64,000 nucleotides of DNA from an uncultured Erysipelotrichales bacterium (GTDB lineage: Bacteria; Bacillota_I; Bacilli_A; Erysipelotrichales; Coprobacillaceae): assembly GCA_910579135.1 (NCBI GenBank), contig CAJTTM010000010.1:13131-77130 (forward strand), written 5' to 3'. Below the pieces are notes generated by a model that saw only the letters and a program-made list of their open reading frames with translations, was not told the origin of the DNA and ran no database searches. Position 1 is the stretch's first letter. Each line of letters starts with the position of its first letter. Both the position numbers and the translations under genes were made by a program. Shown here in pieces: positions 25,601 to 33,600 of the stretch.

Positions 25601-27131
25601 GTGCTGCTTCCCATGAAATAGACACAGTTCCAATATTGTAAGTATCTCCTAAATCAACCGTTATTGTTTCTTCAGTGTCTCCTTGACCTCTATTAAATGG
25701 TGCAACATTATATGCATTCCCCCAACGAGTACCCATGTCACCATCAACCGCATGAGCCACTGCAAATGTACTTTTAGCATAAGTAGATGAAGCAACTACA
25801 TTCTTCATATATGCTAAATTACTTGTATTATATTCTAAATTCTTAGGAACATAAATTTGGAAAATCTCATTAATTTCATCATCTGAGACACTTGCTAGTG
25901 AAGATGTTGGATTCTTTGAAATATTAAAAGCTCTTTCTGTGAAATTTCCCCACCATGAAACATCAACGACAACTTGATTTGATGAAACATTCCCTGGTCT
26001 TACAGCTGCAGTATTCACTCCTCCATTGATCCATCCTTCTGGTCTATATTGCCATCCATCAGCAATCACAATGACAGAGCCAACTGGTAAAGTTGCTTTT
26101 GTAAATTTTTGTGTGACTACAAAATTTGGAGCAATAGCACTTGTTGTATCCATAGTATAATGTTTATCATTTTTTGCTGATGAATTATAGAATCCACCAT
26201 TTGTTAATGTAAGTGAAGCTCTCTCTAATTCAGAAAGATCTATCTGATATTGAGATTGAGTCACTTCATATGGTTTTGAAAAAGCATTTTTTACTGATTC
26301 AATAGCCATTGCTTTTTCTTTATCACTCACACCACTTGGTTTATATGATAATTTATCAATATCTAAACCAGTAAAAGCATGTGCAAAAGTGATTCCTGCA
26401 ATATATCTTCCTACATCATAAGTTAAATGATAACCATCTCTTGTAAGAGTATCTCCTATAAAAGATGATCTTGCATTTTGAACAGATGTTCCTGTAGGAA
26501 TTACAAAATCAATATCTTTATTTGTATCGATTTTGTTTTGAACAGCCGATACAATCGCATTATACATTGTTTTTTGATCTTTATTATAATTTTTAAAATC
26601 TGCATGACTAGAATTACCTTGATATGCCCATGTCATATTCCAACCAAATTGAGCATCTGGTTGTAATTCTCTAACAATATCCATTAGTTCTTGTAAATCA
26701 TCATAAGTATCAGGTAAACCACTACTTCCACTTGCTTGTTGAAAAGTAATATAATCCCAATCCTCACTTAATACAGCTGTTTTTATGCTTGTACTTTTTG
26801 TTGTTACCCAACTACCACTATCATTAGTATAGTATGTATAAGCATTAGAATCGCTTTTTGCATTTTCAAGATGAGTTGCTAAAGCACATCCACCAATGTA
26901 TAAATTCCCTAATTTTACATTTTTTACACCTAAATCTTTAGCGATTTCATATAGATATTGTTGACTATCTACTGAAAAACTATTTCCTATACTTAATACT
27001 TTAAGGGTTTGATCTTCATTCCACTTTGAGTCAACTTCATATCCATAAGAGTTTTTAATATGCATTGGTAAAATCCCTATACATAATACTAAAACCATTA
27101 TTATTTTTAGAAATCTTTTACATTTTCTCAT
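19668..27131 (-). CDS. Giant surface enzyme: DUF4886 (SGNH-like) plus GH84 beta-N-acetylglucosaminidase
   Basis: 2,487 residues. After a signal peptide, a DUF4886 domain (about 42-285) shows LSIGNSFS with putative nucleophile S51 and a C-terminal DGYHLTYD. Three F5/8 type C (discoidin) modules follow (about 438-573, 642-787, 795-932), the first two separated by a FIVAR helix pair. The GH84 N-domain starts near 1018 and the catalytic barrel near 1165 (FRGYVEGFYGFPW), with catalytic pair D1280-D1281 in FYDDLDLS, as in NagJ hyaluronidase-type enzymes. Further discoidin-like modules (about 1645-2165), two FIVAR-like repeats (about 2285-2425) and the anchor (KTNDPFIIM...KKFDYK) complete it. The ATG at 27131 sits behind GGGAGG. 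It should release terminal GlcNAc from mucin or other host glycans and perhaps deacylate them. Confidence 0.92.
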   Translation of the reverse strand: MRKCKRFLKIIMVLVLCIGILPMHIKNSYGYEVDSKWNEDQTLKVLSIGNSFSVDSQQYLYEIAKDLGVKNVKLGNLYIGGCALATHLENAKSDSNAYTYYTNDSGSWVTTKSTSIKTAVLSEDWDYITFQQASGSSGLPDTYDDLQELMDIVRELQPDAQFGWNMTWAYQGNSSHADFKNYNKDQKTMYNAIVSAVQNKIDTNKDIDFVIPTGTSVQNARSSFIGDTLTRDGYHLTYDVGRYIAGITFAHAFTGLDIDKLSYKPSGVSDKEKAMAIESVKNAFSKPYEVTQSQYQIDLSELERASLTLTNGGFYNSSAKNDKHYTMDTTSAIAPNFVVTQKFTKATLPVGSVIVIADGWQYRPEGWINGGVNTAAVRPGNVSSNQVVVDVSWWGNFTERAFNISKNPTSSLASVSDDEINEIFQIYVPKNLEYNTSNLAYMKNVVASSTYAKSTFAVAHAVDGDMGTRWGNAYNVAPFNRGQGDTEETITVDLGDTYNIGTVSISWEAAHATSYTLQGSLDGETFFDIKDITKGTGETEVHELDAVETRYVRLAMHTPASQYGYSIYELEVYEAKDTVALDEIYKKVDEINEEKYSDATLNIVKEKVQKAKSLSSTATQDDIDQAVSDIQKAIDNLEARYPNLALNKETSASSTYAKTGYGANYVVDGKIDTNKWQVKYNDTNGYNNGNGNLEENLTVNLGAVYPIDMIAISWEKAYAKDFTIQGSLDGKTFFDIKDIKDNVPYEDKQRIEYDGLGNVKTQYVRLAFHAPKSDKYKYGYALYELEVYEKNPDSRIYTNIALDKKVTTTSTYKNTNNKFDYSHITDGDLDSRWGNAYNGAAYKENPVESVVVDLEKEYSLDRVIVTFESSYAKKYNVLGSKDGQNYTLIQEVTDGNKGERVFTDIDTSVRYIKLELLEPSGNYGYSIYEIEAYEKRNVELEKAIKEVQAKLDKIEVGTVEGTMLRQNYQKYAKMISNAEKLIADKECFNNDIRLSIIELRNALLTIDNDIITAKTTVSIYPTVQDITYDSNNGMLLNGKTVDILVHGEQDQATLLKVQQLLEKNGYTYQIVNEVGTNPVIILANDCDKECVICDSVKDSQKALEKKQGYVMNLSNDEHKSGQITIIGSDEDGVYYGVMSLLQIFEQKTADNHLAEVTISDYPDVEFRGYVEGFYGFPWTFEERASLFEDTSKYKMTTYIYAPKDDIYHRDEWRKLYPTQEAKHISDLVKIAHENNMDFCWTIHPGADYNFTNGSGDYETLIAKFEQVYSLGVRQFGIFYDDLDLSIADGEKHAKLINDVYKYLNEKYGDVKPFITVTSRYNNSWGGDWAKYFTPFMKTIHPDTVVLWTGQHTMSAITKDYFETPKKKTGVDRDLGVWWNYPVTDYCYGKLLMGSLDILDNDVDNINSFFLNPMSEADASKVTVFSGADYAWNTSAFDSVSSWKRSIKELVPEANEEFERFADNISYIDLPERKSGFKLEESQYLKEDLDRFENALKYGDNFKTEIANMKAKFKQMLNDVQALRKIKNQNLLSEVEKHIDAYEDMAKAGIAAMEGYEYALQGDIGKTIDKISELENTLSKSGSHIIDTIKGQSYIVVGSYRITPLLEKSINSIREILNLNIDYPTIHERMITNVDNLDIQKVKKDGSTYSISNIKTTMNKDDYITIALPKAMNLYKIDANISQNDAFKLQYSLNGLSWNDIGSVDDNHITNQEVVTGAYVRIVSTKDNAQLDMKQLSITEGYQPLFVNVTSDLSTYKTNVLNNAVDGDMTTCFWSNSYAKDNNYITVDLGNLATLNKVELYNGISKGKVDGFVSTELEISKDGVIWTKVGKAQSVSDYIDVDDTMKKIVFDAKGATARYFRFVASGTTDTWTKIYEIDYDATYLDYGNHLQVDTNIPVDTKTDKIMDNDMNTSLTTNRVSQNGDYISVDFGTLVPLYDASIYLDKNEAFKNLKLQTSLDGKTWTDTSDYLSSDKYTTSGNHSIATFGLDGNLVRYIRFVTGESSENPVKVYEIKYNQTLDTSANTSVLSTDMKEYKSEFAIDKAMDGNMDTKFYSGAATKVGNYIQVDLGSTISVHDYSIWFAVNPKKVGEVDGFKEMKVQISQDGKTWSDVGEKMSVSDYVVEGDKYLATSSLNGTVARYIRFVATVKNSNWLQVYEIEFNKTVDASDLKYIDKNSTININNSHFIDDQNITTHSNILEIKDGQELIYPMTTCKDVLKIGILQDQKSITNAKVGVQDLNGNWKDIGTLDRAWKLFDIQSSILAVKLTFDRAVDPVIYEILVYGGADYTRIREVLEKVPNDLSIYDEKSVQNLNKAIQAVVYNKEIDEQEKVDGYAKAISKAIQELKYKLANYTKVNELLKKVPSDLSIYDAGKVKNLNDVINSIDFNKDFTKQSEVDQYAKDLQKVIDELLKSAIKDSVKPGDNDKIDKDVLGDKVKVDNEKVVDQKDNNKKADGAKTNDPFIIMPYTILVLCAIGAYITIKKFDYK

Positions 27132-27280
27132 GCCTTTTCCTCCCTTCAATAAGAAAACTCTGTATTTTTTTATATCCCTCCTTATCTTATAAACCCAAAA
27201 TATATATCATAATATGAATCATTTAATGAATTGTTATAATATCTCACACCCTTTCTTTTTTTTATTTCTGTATTTTAGAC

Positions 27281-27320
27281 AAAAAAAGGCCAGAAAAATA
27301 CATCAATGTATTTCTCTGGT
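27281..27320 (-). terminator. Conditional terminator overlapping RAT1, upstream of the GH84 gene
   Basis: Minus-strand hairpin CCAGAGAAATACA / TGTATTTTTCTGG (loop TTGA) followed by CCTTTTTTTG. Its 5' arm shares bases with the 3' end of RAT1, so the two structures exclude each other. Confidence 0.85.
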
Positions 27321-27346
27321 CTTGCCTAATTGAATAGTCACAATCC
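27318..27346 (-). promoter_or_regulatory. RAT1, ribonucleic antiterminator site for the LicT-type protein
   Basis: A 29-nt minus-strand element begins GGATTGTGAC and ends AGGCAAGACC, which fits the SacY/LicT/BglG RAT consensus. It overlaps a terminator and lies after a consensus promoter and before the GH84 gene. Regulator binding would let transcription reach GH84. Confidence 0.85.
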
Positions 27347-27358
27347 TTGTCTACTAAA

Positions 27359-27387
27359 ATTATACACTTTTTAAAATCTTTTGTCAA
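27359..27387 (-). promoter_or_regulatory. Consensus sigma-A promoter of the GH84 transcript
   Basis: Minus strand -35 TTGACA (27382-27387), 17-nt spacer, -10 TATAAT (27359-27364): both hexamers are perfect consensus. It lies 23 bp below the antiterminator stop codon and feeds RAT1. Confidence 0.88.
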
Positions 27388-27409
27388 TTTGGATATGATA
27401 TTTTGCTTA

Positions 27410-28243
27410 TTATTTCACATTTATGTTCCTCTTAATATGTATACATAAATATGTCTGTTCATCTGGAGAAAGTTCATAATTATAATTTTTCTCAATTAAA
27501 GAAACTATTCTATTAATACACATAGACAATCTTGCATCATCTTTTAATAACATTCTTATATCATATGTTGTATCTATAAAGGATATCTCTTCATTTCTAA
27601 AAATTCTTTCTCCTAAATATTTTAAATGCATAGAAATGCGTGCATATTCTAATGAACTTGTTTCTAATTCTATTTTCATTGTTTTTTGAATTAAATCAAT
27701 AACTTCCTTAGTAAAAGTTAATATCTTAGTTGCATTATTCTCTTTATTTGATAAAGAGAAGTTAACAAGATGTAAAGCTATATAACCAGCTTCATGTTCA
27801 TCTAAAAGAATTCTCGTTTTTTTAAATATATATTGAATTGCCCATAATCCTACTTCAAATTCTTTTTTATATAAGACTTTTGTCTCATCAAGTATAATAT
27901 TAGGTAAATAAACATGTTCTTTATATCGTTTCATAGCAAACGATATATGATCACTAATTGCAATAAATATCTCACTACTAAAATCTGTATCTAATTCTTT
28001 ACTTGCCTTTTTTATAATTTGTTCAGTTATTTCAAAATAAACAACAGGTATATTACGTAAAGATTTTTCTAGTCTTTTTTTATGTTCATCTTGAAACACA
28101 TATCTTTTTTCTATTTTACTTTCATCAACCAAATCTCCAGCTTTTTTTCTAAAACCAATGCCTGATCCAGTTAAAATAATATCTTGTTTATCTTCAGATA
28201 ATGCAACTACACTATTATTATTAAATATTTTTAATATAATCAT
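27410..28243 (-). CDS. licT: LicT/BglG-family PTS-controlled transcription antiterminator
   Basis: 277 residues. The N-terminal RNA-binding CAT domain (1-55: ILKIFNNNSVVALSEDKQ, ILTGSGIGFRKKAG) has the LicT pattern. PRD1 (about 65-165) has its conserved His in ISDHISFAMKR and YIALHLVN. PRD2 (about 170-277) has them in ISMHLKYLGERIF and LCIHIKRN. These histidines are phosphorylated by PTS proteins in the family. AGGTAGGTG precedes the ATG. The gene starts 10 bp after the EIIBC gene. RAT1 and RAT2 flank it. The symbol describes the family; the sugar need not be a beta-glucoside. Confidence 0.92.
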   Translation of the reverse strand: MIILKIFNNNSVVALSEDKQDIILTGSGIGFRKKAGDLVDESKIEKRYVFQDEHKKRLEKSLRNIPVVYFEITEQIIKKASKELDTDFSSEIFIAISDHISFAMKRYKEHVYLPNIILDETKVLYKKEFEVGLWAIQYIFKKTRILLDEHEAGYIALHLVNFSLSNKENNATKILTFTKEVIDLIQKTMKIELETSSLEYARISMHLKYLGERIFRNEEISFIDTTYDIRMLLKDDARLSMCINRIVSLIEKNYNYELSPDEQTYLCIHIKRNINVK

Positions 28244-28253
28244 AACATTTCAC

Positions 28254-29714
28254 CTACCTAATAATATCATTCATCGCTTCAACTATAAAATCAACTTGAG
28301 TTCCTATAATAGCTTGCAATCCATTTTTTCCCATCTTTACAATACCACTTACTCCAGTATTAATAATAGCTTGTTCATCAACTAATTCTATATCTCTAAG
28401 CCTTACTCTTAATCTTGTAATACAACTATCTACTGCTATTATATTACTTTTACCACCTAATGCTTCCACATATAGAATAGCTAATTCATCGTAATCTTGA
28501 CTATCTAATGTTATGCCATTTTCTATATTTGTATCTTCAAATACAAGTTCATCTACTTCTCTTCCTGGTGTCATAAGATTATATCGAAGAATCATAAACT
28601 TAAATAAATAATAATATACAAAAGCAGATATAATTCCTAATGGAATCAACATATATGCATTATGTGAAAAAGGAGCCTTCATACTTAGGACATAATCAAT
28701 AAAACCTGCAGAAAAACTAAATCCTGCCAACCATTTCATTGAGGCAGCTATAAAAACAAAGATCCCTGTTAAAATAGCATGCATCAAATATAATGATGGA
28801 GCTACAAACATAAATGCAAATTCTATTGGTTCTGTTACTCCTGTTAAAAAAGAAGCAATTGCACTAGATAATAATATAGCCCCTACTTTTTTCTTGTTCT
28901 CTGGTCGAGCATATTGATACATAGCAAGTGCTGCAGCCGGTAATCCAAACATCATAACTGGAAAAAATCCAGCTTGATACATTCCAGTTTGTCCTAATAT
29001 TCCTCCAGAAATTGATCCCCAGAATTTACCAATATCATTAATATTTGCAACATCAAACCAAAATACAGAATTTAAGGCGTGATGCAATCCTGTTGGTATT
29101 AGTAATCTATTAAAGAAGGCGTAAATACCAGCACCTGTAGCTCCTAATTTCGCAATCATTTCACTAAAAACAACAAATAGATTATAAAGTATAGGCCACA
29201 CTAAAATTAATATAATGGATAATAATAACATTGCGAATGTACACACTATAGGAGAAAAACGTCTCCCATTAAACAATGAAAATGCATTAGGAAGTTGAAT
29301 ATTATGATAACGGTCATATATTTTAGCGCTTATTAACCCAACAAGTATTCCTATAAAAGCATTTGGTGTGCTTTCAAAACATTGTGGAACTTTTGAGATT
29401 GATACATTCATCAATAAAGATATTGTATCCTGTGATAATAATCTATTTACTAACAAATAGGATACGATTGTACTCATCATAATCATAGAATCTTTTTGTT
29501 CTGCCATTCCAATCGCAATGCCCACTGCAAACAATATTGGTAAATTATCTATAATTGCTCCTCCTGATTCAATTAAAAAGGCAGCAATTATATTATTGGC
29601 TCCCCATCCAATTGGATCAATCCAATATCCTACCCCTTTTAATATTGCTGCAATAGGCATAATAGAGACAGGTAACATTAATGATTTTCCTAATCGCTGT
29701 AAATAATTCAACAT
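28254..29714 (-). CDS. PTS EIIBC of the glucose / N-acetylglucosamine family
   Basis: 486 residues. The EIIC domain (about 1-385) starts LNYLQRLGKSLMLPVSIMPI, has about ten membrane segments and the conserved GVTEPIEFAFMFVAPSLYL sugar-site loop. The EIIB domain (about 405-486) carries phosphorylation site C431 in VDSCITRLRVRL and ends with the LQAIIG motif. It lacks EIIA, which is encoded separately on the opposite strand. The N-terminus resembles NagE more than PtsG, and the neighbouring GH84 enzyme makes GlcNAc the likeliest substrate. The start is the ATG at 29714, 9 bp after GGGAG; an ATG 9 bp earlier touches the ribosome site. Confidence 0.9.
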   Translation of the reverse strand: MLNYLQRLGKSLMLPVSIMPIAAILKGVGYWIDPIGWGANNIIAAFLIESGGAIIDNLPILFAVGIAIGMAEQKDSMIMMSTIVSYLLVNRLLSQDTISLLMNVSISKVPQCFESTPNAFIGILVGLISAKIYDRYHNIQLPNAFSLFNGRRFSPIVCTFAMLLLSIILILVWPILYNLFVVFSEMIAKLGATGAGIYAFFNRLLIPTGLHHALNSVFWFDVANINDIGKFWGSISGGILGQTGMYQAGFFPVMMFGLPAAALAMYQYARPENKKKVGAILLSSAIASFLTGVTEPIEFAFMFVAPSLYLMHAILTGIFVFIAASMKWLAGFSFSAGFIDYVLSMKAPFSHNAYMLIPLGIISAFVYYYLFKFMILRYNLMTPGREVDELVFEDTNIENGITLDSQDYDELAILYVEALGGKSNIIAVDSCITRLRVRLRDIELVDEQAIINTGVSGIVKMGKNGLQAIIGTQVDFIVEAMNDIIR

Positions 29715-29756
29715 ATAACTCATCTCCCTTTTTATCTACAAATAAATATTTGTTTC

Positions 29757-29785
29757 TTGAAAATATAATGCTCACTAAGTATAAT
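29757..29785 (+). promoter_or_regulatory. Promoter of the EIIA gene
   Basis: -35 TTGAAA (29757-29762), 17-nt spacer, -10 TATAAT (29780-29785). It is divergent from the EIIBC gene and about 70 bp before the EIIA start. Confidence 0.75.
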
Positions 29786-29854
29786 AAAATTATGAAACTA
29801 GTTTTCTTGAAAAAACATATCATTTATCTTTAATTTTAGAAAGGACAATATTAT

Positions 29855-30337
29855 ATGAAATCCTTACAACAATTGTTTAAAAATAAAATTAATACTATCT
29901 ATGCTATTGCAGATGGAAACCTTATTCGTATAGAAAATATCCCTGATACAGCATTTTCTCATCGACTTATTGGTGATGGATTGGCATTACAAATTCATTC
30001 ATCGAACATTTATGCTCCTTGTGATGGTACAATATCTATGATAGCTTCAACAAAGCATGCTTTCATTATTACATTGTCTAATGGTACAGAAATTCTTATT
30101 CATATAGGACTTTATCATGATAAACCTGTTTCCGAATACTTTCATTACCATGTACAAGTTGGACAACCAGTAACAACAAATAATCTTATTCTTACATTAG
30201 ATGATAATTTTTTAAAATCAAATGACTATAAAATTATTGTTCCTATAGTTATTCTTAATTATCAAGAACATCCTATCAAATCATTAACAACTGTATCATA
30301 TATTGAACATGGTAAAAAAATAATGACTTGTAAATAA
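29855..30337 (+). CDS. PTS EIIA, glucose-type (Crr family)
   Basis: 160 residues, the phosphate carrier that passes phosphate from HPr to an EIIB. The active-site pair is H68 (STKHAFIITL) and H83 (EILIHIGLYH), 15 residues apart as in Crr (H75/H90). The fold pattern IYAPCDGTIS also fits. AAAGGA lies 10 bp before the ATG. The gene is on the strand opposite to the PTS-licT genes, lies between EIIBC and a RAT site, and has its own promoter. It is the natural partner for the EIIBC, which has no EIIA domain. Confidence 0.93.
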   Translation: MKSLQQLFKNKINTIYAIADGNLIRIENIPDTAFSHRLIGDGLALQIHSSNIYAPCDGTISMIASTKHAFIITLSNGTEILIHIGLYHDKPVSEYFHYHVQVGQPVTTNNLILTLDDNFLKSNDYKIIVPIVILNYQEHPIKSLTTVSYIEHGKKIMTCK

Positions 30338-30362
30338 TCATTATTTGAGCTTTTTTTATCAT
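30338..30362 (+). terminator. Weak terminator candidate of the EIIA gene
   Basis: A short A/T-only stem (AAATAA / TTATTT across the stop codon) is followed by GAGCTTTTTTTATC. With only 6 A-T pairs it may leak into the region antisense to RAT2. Confidence 0.35.
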
Positions 30363-30368
30363 TAGGTG

Positions 30369-30412
30369 AAAAAACAAGCCTCAAAATTATTAAAAAAATA
30401 AATATTTCGAGG
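30369..30412 (-). terminator. Conditional terminator overlapping RAT2
   Basis: Minus-strand stem CCTCGAAAT / ATTTTGAGG (9 pairs, one G-U) with a long AT loop, then CTTGTTTTTTC. The 5' arm overlaps the 3' end of RAT2. Confidence 0.7.
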
Positions 30413-30439
30413 TCTTTCCTAATTCAATAGTCACGATCC
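30411..30439 (-). promoter_or_regulatory. RAT2, second ribonucleic antiterminator site
   Basis: A 29-nt element identical to RAT1 at 26 positions (start GGATCGTGAC, end AGGAAAGACC). It lies after a promoter and overlaps a terminator. Transcription past it runs antisense to the EIIA gene before reaching the EIIBC-licT genes. Confidence 0.85.
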
Positions 30440-30447
30440 TTACACAT

Positions 30448-30476
30448 ATAATATATGATTTATCACAACTTTTCAA
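30448..30476 (-). promoter_or_regulatory. Promoter feeding RAT2
   Basis: Minus strand -35 TTGAAA (30471-30476), 17-nt spacer, -10 TATTAT (30448-30453), ending a few bases before the RAT2 element. Confidence 0.7.
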
Positions 30477-30562
30477 TTCATTTTTACTGATTTTTCGATA
30501 GTTCTTAAAAATTCTCATTCATGCTATAAATACACTTATATTTCATTTTTAGCATTTTTTTT

Positions 30563-30596
30563 ACAAAAAAACGAAGTAAAATCACTTTTACTTCGT
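30563..30596 (-). terminator. Intrinsic terminator of rpoBC
   Basis: Minus-strand stem ACGAAGTAAAA / TTTTACTTCGT (11 bp, loop of 4) followed by a TTTTTTTG tract, 10 bp after the rpoC stop codon. Confidence 0.9.
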
Positions 30597-30606
30597 TTTA
30601 TTTTAT

Positions 30607-33600
30607 TTAATTAGTAAATGCTTCTTCTTCAACATTTTTAGCTTGTTCTAAAGTTTCATTGTTATCAATTTCATCTAATTGCTCAACAATTGTTTCTAAT
30701 TCTTCTAATTGTCTAGCTTCTTCATTTTCAGCAGTAATTGTTTCAGGAGATTTCAATGCACCTCTTAAACCAGTACCTGCTGGTAATAATTGACCAATAA
30801 TTACATTTTCTTTTAATCCACGTAAATCATCAACTTTTCCTTTAATAGCAGCATCAGTTAAGATTCTTGTTGTTTCTTGGAATGATGCAGCAGATAACCA
30901 TGAATCAGTTTCAAGTGAAGCTTTAGTTATACCTAGTAAGATAGGTCTAGCTACAGCTGGGTGTTTTCCATTTCTTAAAACGTCTCTATTGATTTCTGTA
31001 AATTTCGCAACATTAATACGAGTTCCTGGTAAAGCCCCCGTATCTCCACCTTCAACAATACGCATCTTTCTTAACATTTGTCGAATGATAATTTCGATAT
31101 GTTTATCAGAAATCTCAATACCTTGTAAACGATATACTTTTTGAACTTCTTTTAAGATATAGTTTTCAACTGCTTCAACATCTGCAACTTCTAATAATTC
31201 TTTTGGATCAATTGAACCTTCAGTAATCTTACCTCCAATTTCAACACTATCCCCAACACTAACTCTTAATTTTGCTCCATAAGGGGCTAAATAACTCTTA
31301 GTTTCTAAAACATTTGTAACAACGATTTCTGCTCTACCATTGTTATCAATAATGTTTGAAACTTCACCATCAATTTCAGAAATAATTGATTTAGCTTTTG
31401 GATTTCTAGCTTCAAATAACTCTTGAATACGAGGAAGACCTTGAGTGATATCTGCACCACCTGCAACTCCACCCATATGGAAGGTACGCATTGTAAGCTG
31501 TGTACCTGGCTCACCGATAGATTGAGCAGCCATAATACCAATTGTTTCTCCTAATTCAACTTCATTACCAGTTGCTAGATTACGTCCATAACAACGTTTA
31601 CATACACCATTTTGAGCACGACATCCAAATATTGAACGAATTTCAACAGATGTAATTCCTGCATCACTTATTTTTTTAGCTGTAATCTCATTCATCAATT
31701 CATTTGCATGAACAATGATTTCTCCACTTTGAGGATCTATGATATCTTTTAATGAGTAACGTCCAACTAATCTATCATATAATGGAACGATAACTGAGTT
31801 ATCAGCAGTATTATATAATTCTGTTACAATAAATCCTCTATCAGTACCACAATCATCCTCTGTAATAATAACTTCTTGAGCAACGTCTACTAAACGTCTT
31901 GTTAAATAACCTGAATCAGCTGTCTTTAAGGCAGTATCTGTAGACCCTTTTCTGGCACCATGTGTAGAAATGAAGAATTCAGATGCTGTTAAACCTTCTC
32001 TAAATGAAGATTTGATAGGCAACTCAATAGTTTCACCTTTAGGGTTAGACATCAATCCACGCATACCTACTAACTGAGTAAAGTTTGAAATATTACCACG
32101 CGCTCCTGAATCAGACATGATGAAGATTGGATTATTTCTATCAGATTCGAATTCTTCTTTTACAACATCTTGAACTTCATCCTTAACACCTTCCCATAAT
32201 TTAATAACAGATGTCTTTCTTTCCTCTTCAGTTAATTTACCTTTACGATATAATTTAGTAATAACTTCTAGTTTATCATCAGCTTTATCAAATAATTTAT
32301 ATTTACTATGAGGAACCTGAATATCATATACAGATACAGTAATTCCTGCAATTGTAGAATAATAGAAACCTTGATCTTTTAATTTATCAAGCATTGCACT
32401 AGTATCCTTCATTACAGAAGTCTTGAATACTTCATTAATGATATTACCTAATGCTTTTTTATTTAAAGGCATAATAATTGCTTGATTCTTAATATGCTCT
32501 TTAATATCAGTTCCCATCGGTACAAAATATTTATCAGGAGTTCTCTCTAAGTTTTCTTTACTTGGATCGTTAATGAATGGGAAAGTCCCTTCAAAGATTT
32601 GATTAAATATAATCTTACCAACAGTAGTAATTAAATAACTGTTATTTTGTTCTTCAGTAAATGTAGAGTTATTTAATGATTTACCTCTAATTGCAACTCT
32701 TGTATGCAAATGTACAGTTTTTGCATCATATGCCATTAAAACTTCATTAACATCTGCAAATACAGTTCCTTCTCCAACTTTTCCAGCAACTTCTAATGTT
32801 AAATAGTAGTTACCAAGCACCATATCCTGTGAAGGAGTAACGATTGGTTTACCATCTTTAGGTCCTAAAATGTTATTAGATCCTAACATTAATTGTCTTG
32901 CTTCTTGAATAGCTTCTTCTCCTAAAGGAACATGGACAGCCATTTGGTCACCATCAAAATCAGCATTAAATGCAGGTGTAACCAACGGATGCAAACGAAT
33001 TGCACGTCCTTCTACAAGTTTAGGCTCAAATGCTTGAATACCTAATCTATGAAGTGTAGGAGCACGGTTTAATAATACTGGATGCTGTTTAATGACTTCT
33101 TCAACAATTGGCCAAATACGGTCATCCATCTTTTCAATTAATCTTTCAGCAGCCTTAATATTTGTTGCGATTTCTTCTCTTACTAATCCACTAATAACAA
33201 ATGGTTTAAATAAATTTAATGCCATTTCACGTGGAATACCACATTGATACATTTTTAAAGTAGGTCCAACTGCAATAACTGAACGTCCTGAATAATCAAC
33301 ACGTTTACCCAAAAGGTTTTGTCTAAAACGACCTTGTTTACCTTTTAAAGTATGGCTTAATGATTTTAATGGTCTTCCTCCTGCACCTGTAATAGGTTTA
33401 GAACGGCGTCCATTATCAATTAAAGCATCTACTGCTTCTTGTAACATACGTTTTTCATTTTGTACAATAATAGAAGGAGTTCCTAATTCTAATAATTTCT
33501 TTAAACGATTATTACGTGTAATAACACGTCTATATAAATCATTCAAATCACTTGTCGCAAAACGTCCACCATCTAATTGTAACATCGGTCTTAAATCAGG

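Noticed and set aside
29855..30362. Invertible EIIA segment (phase variation)
   Set aside because: I looked for inverted repeats at both ends and found only a short direct repeat (TGAAAAAACA), so no support for inversion.
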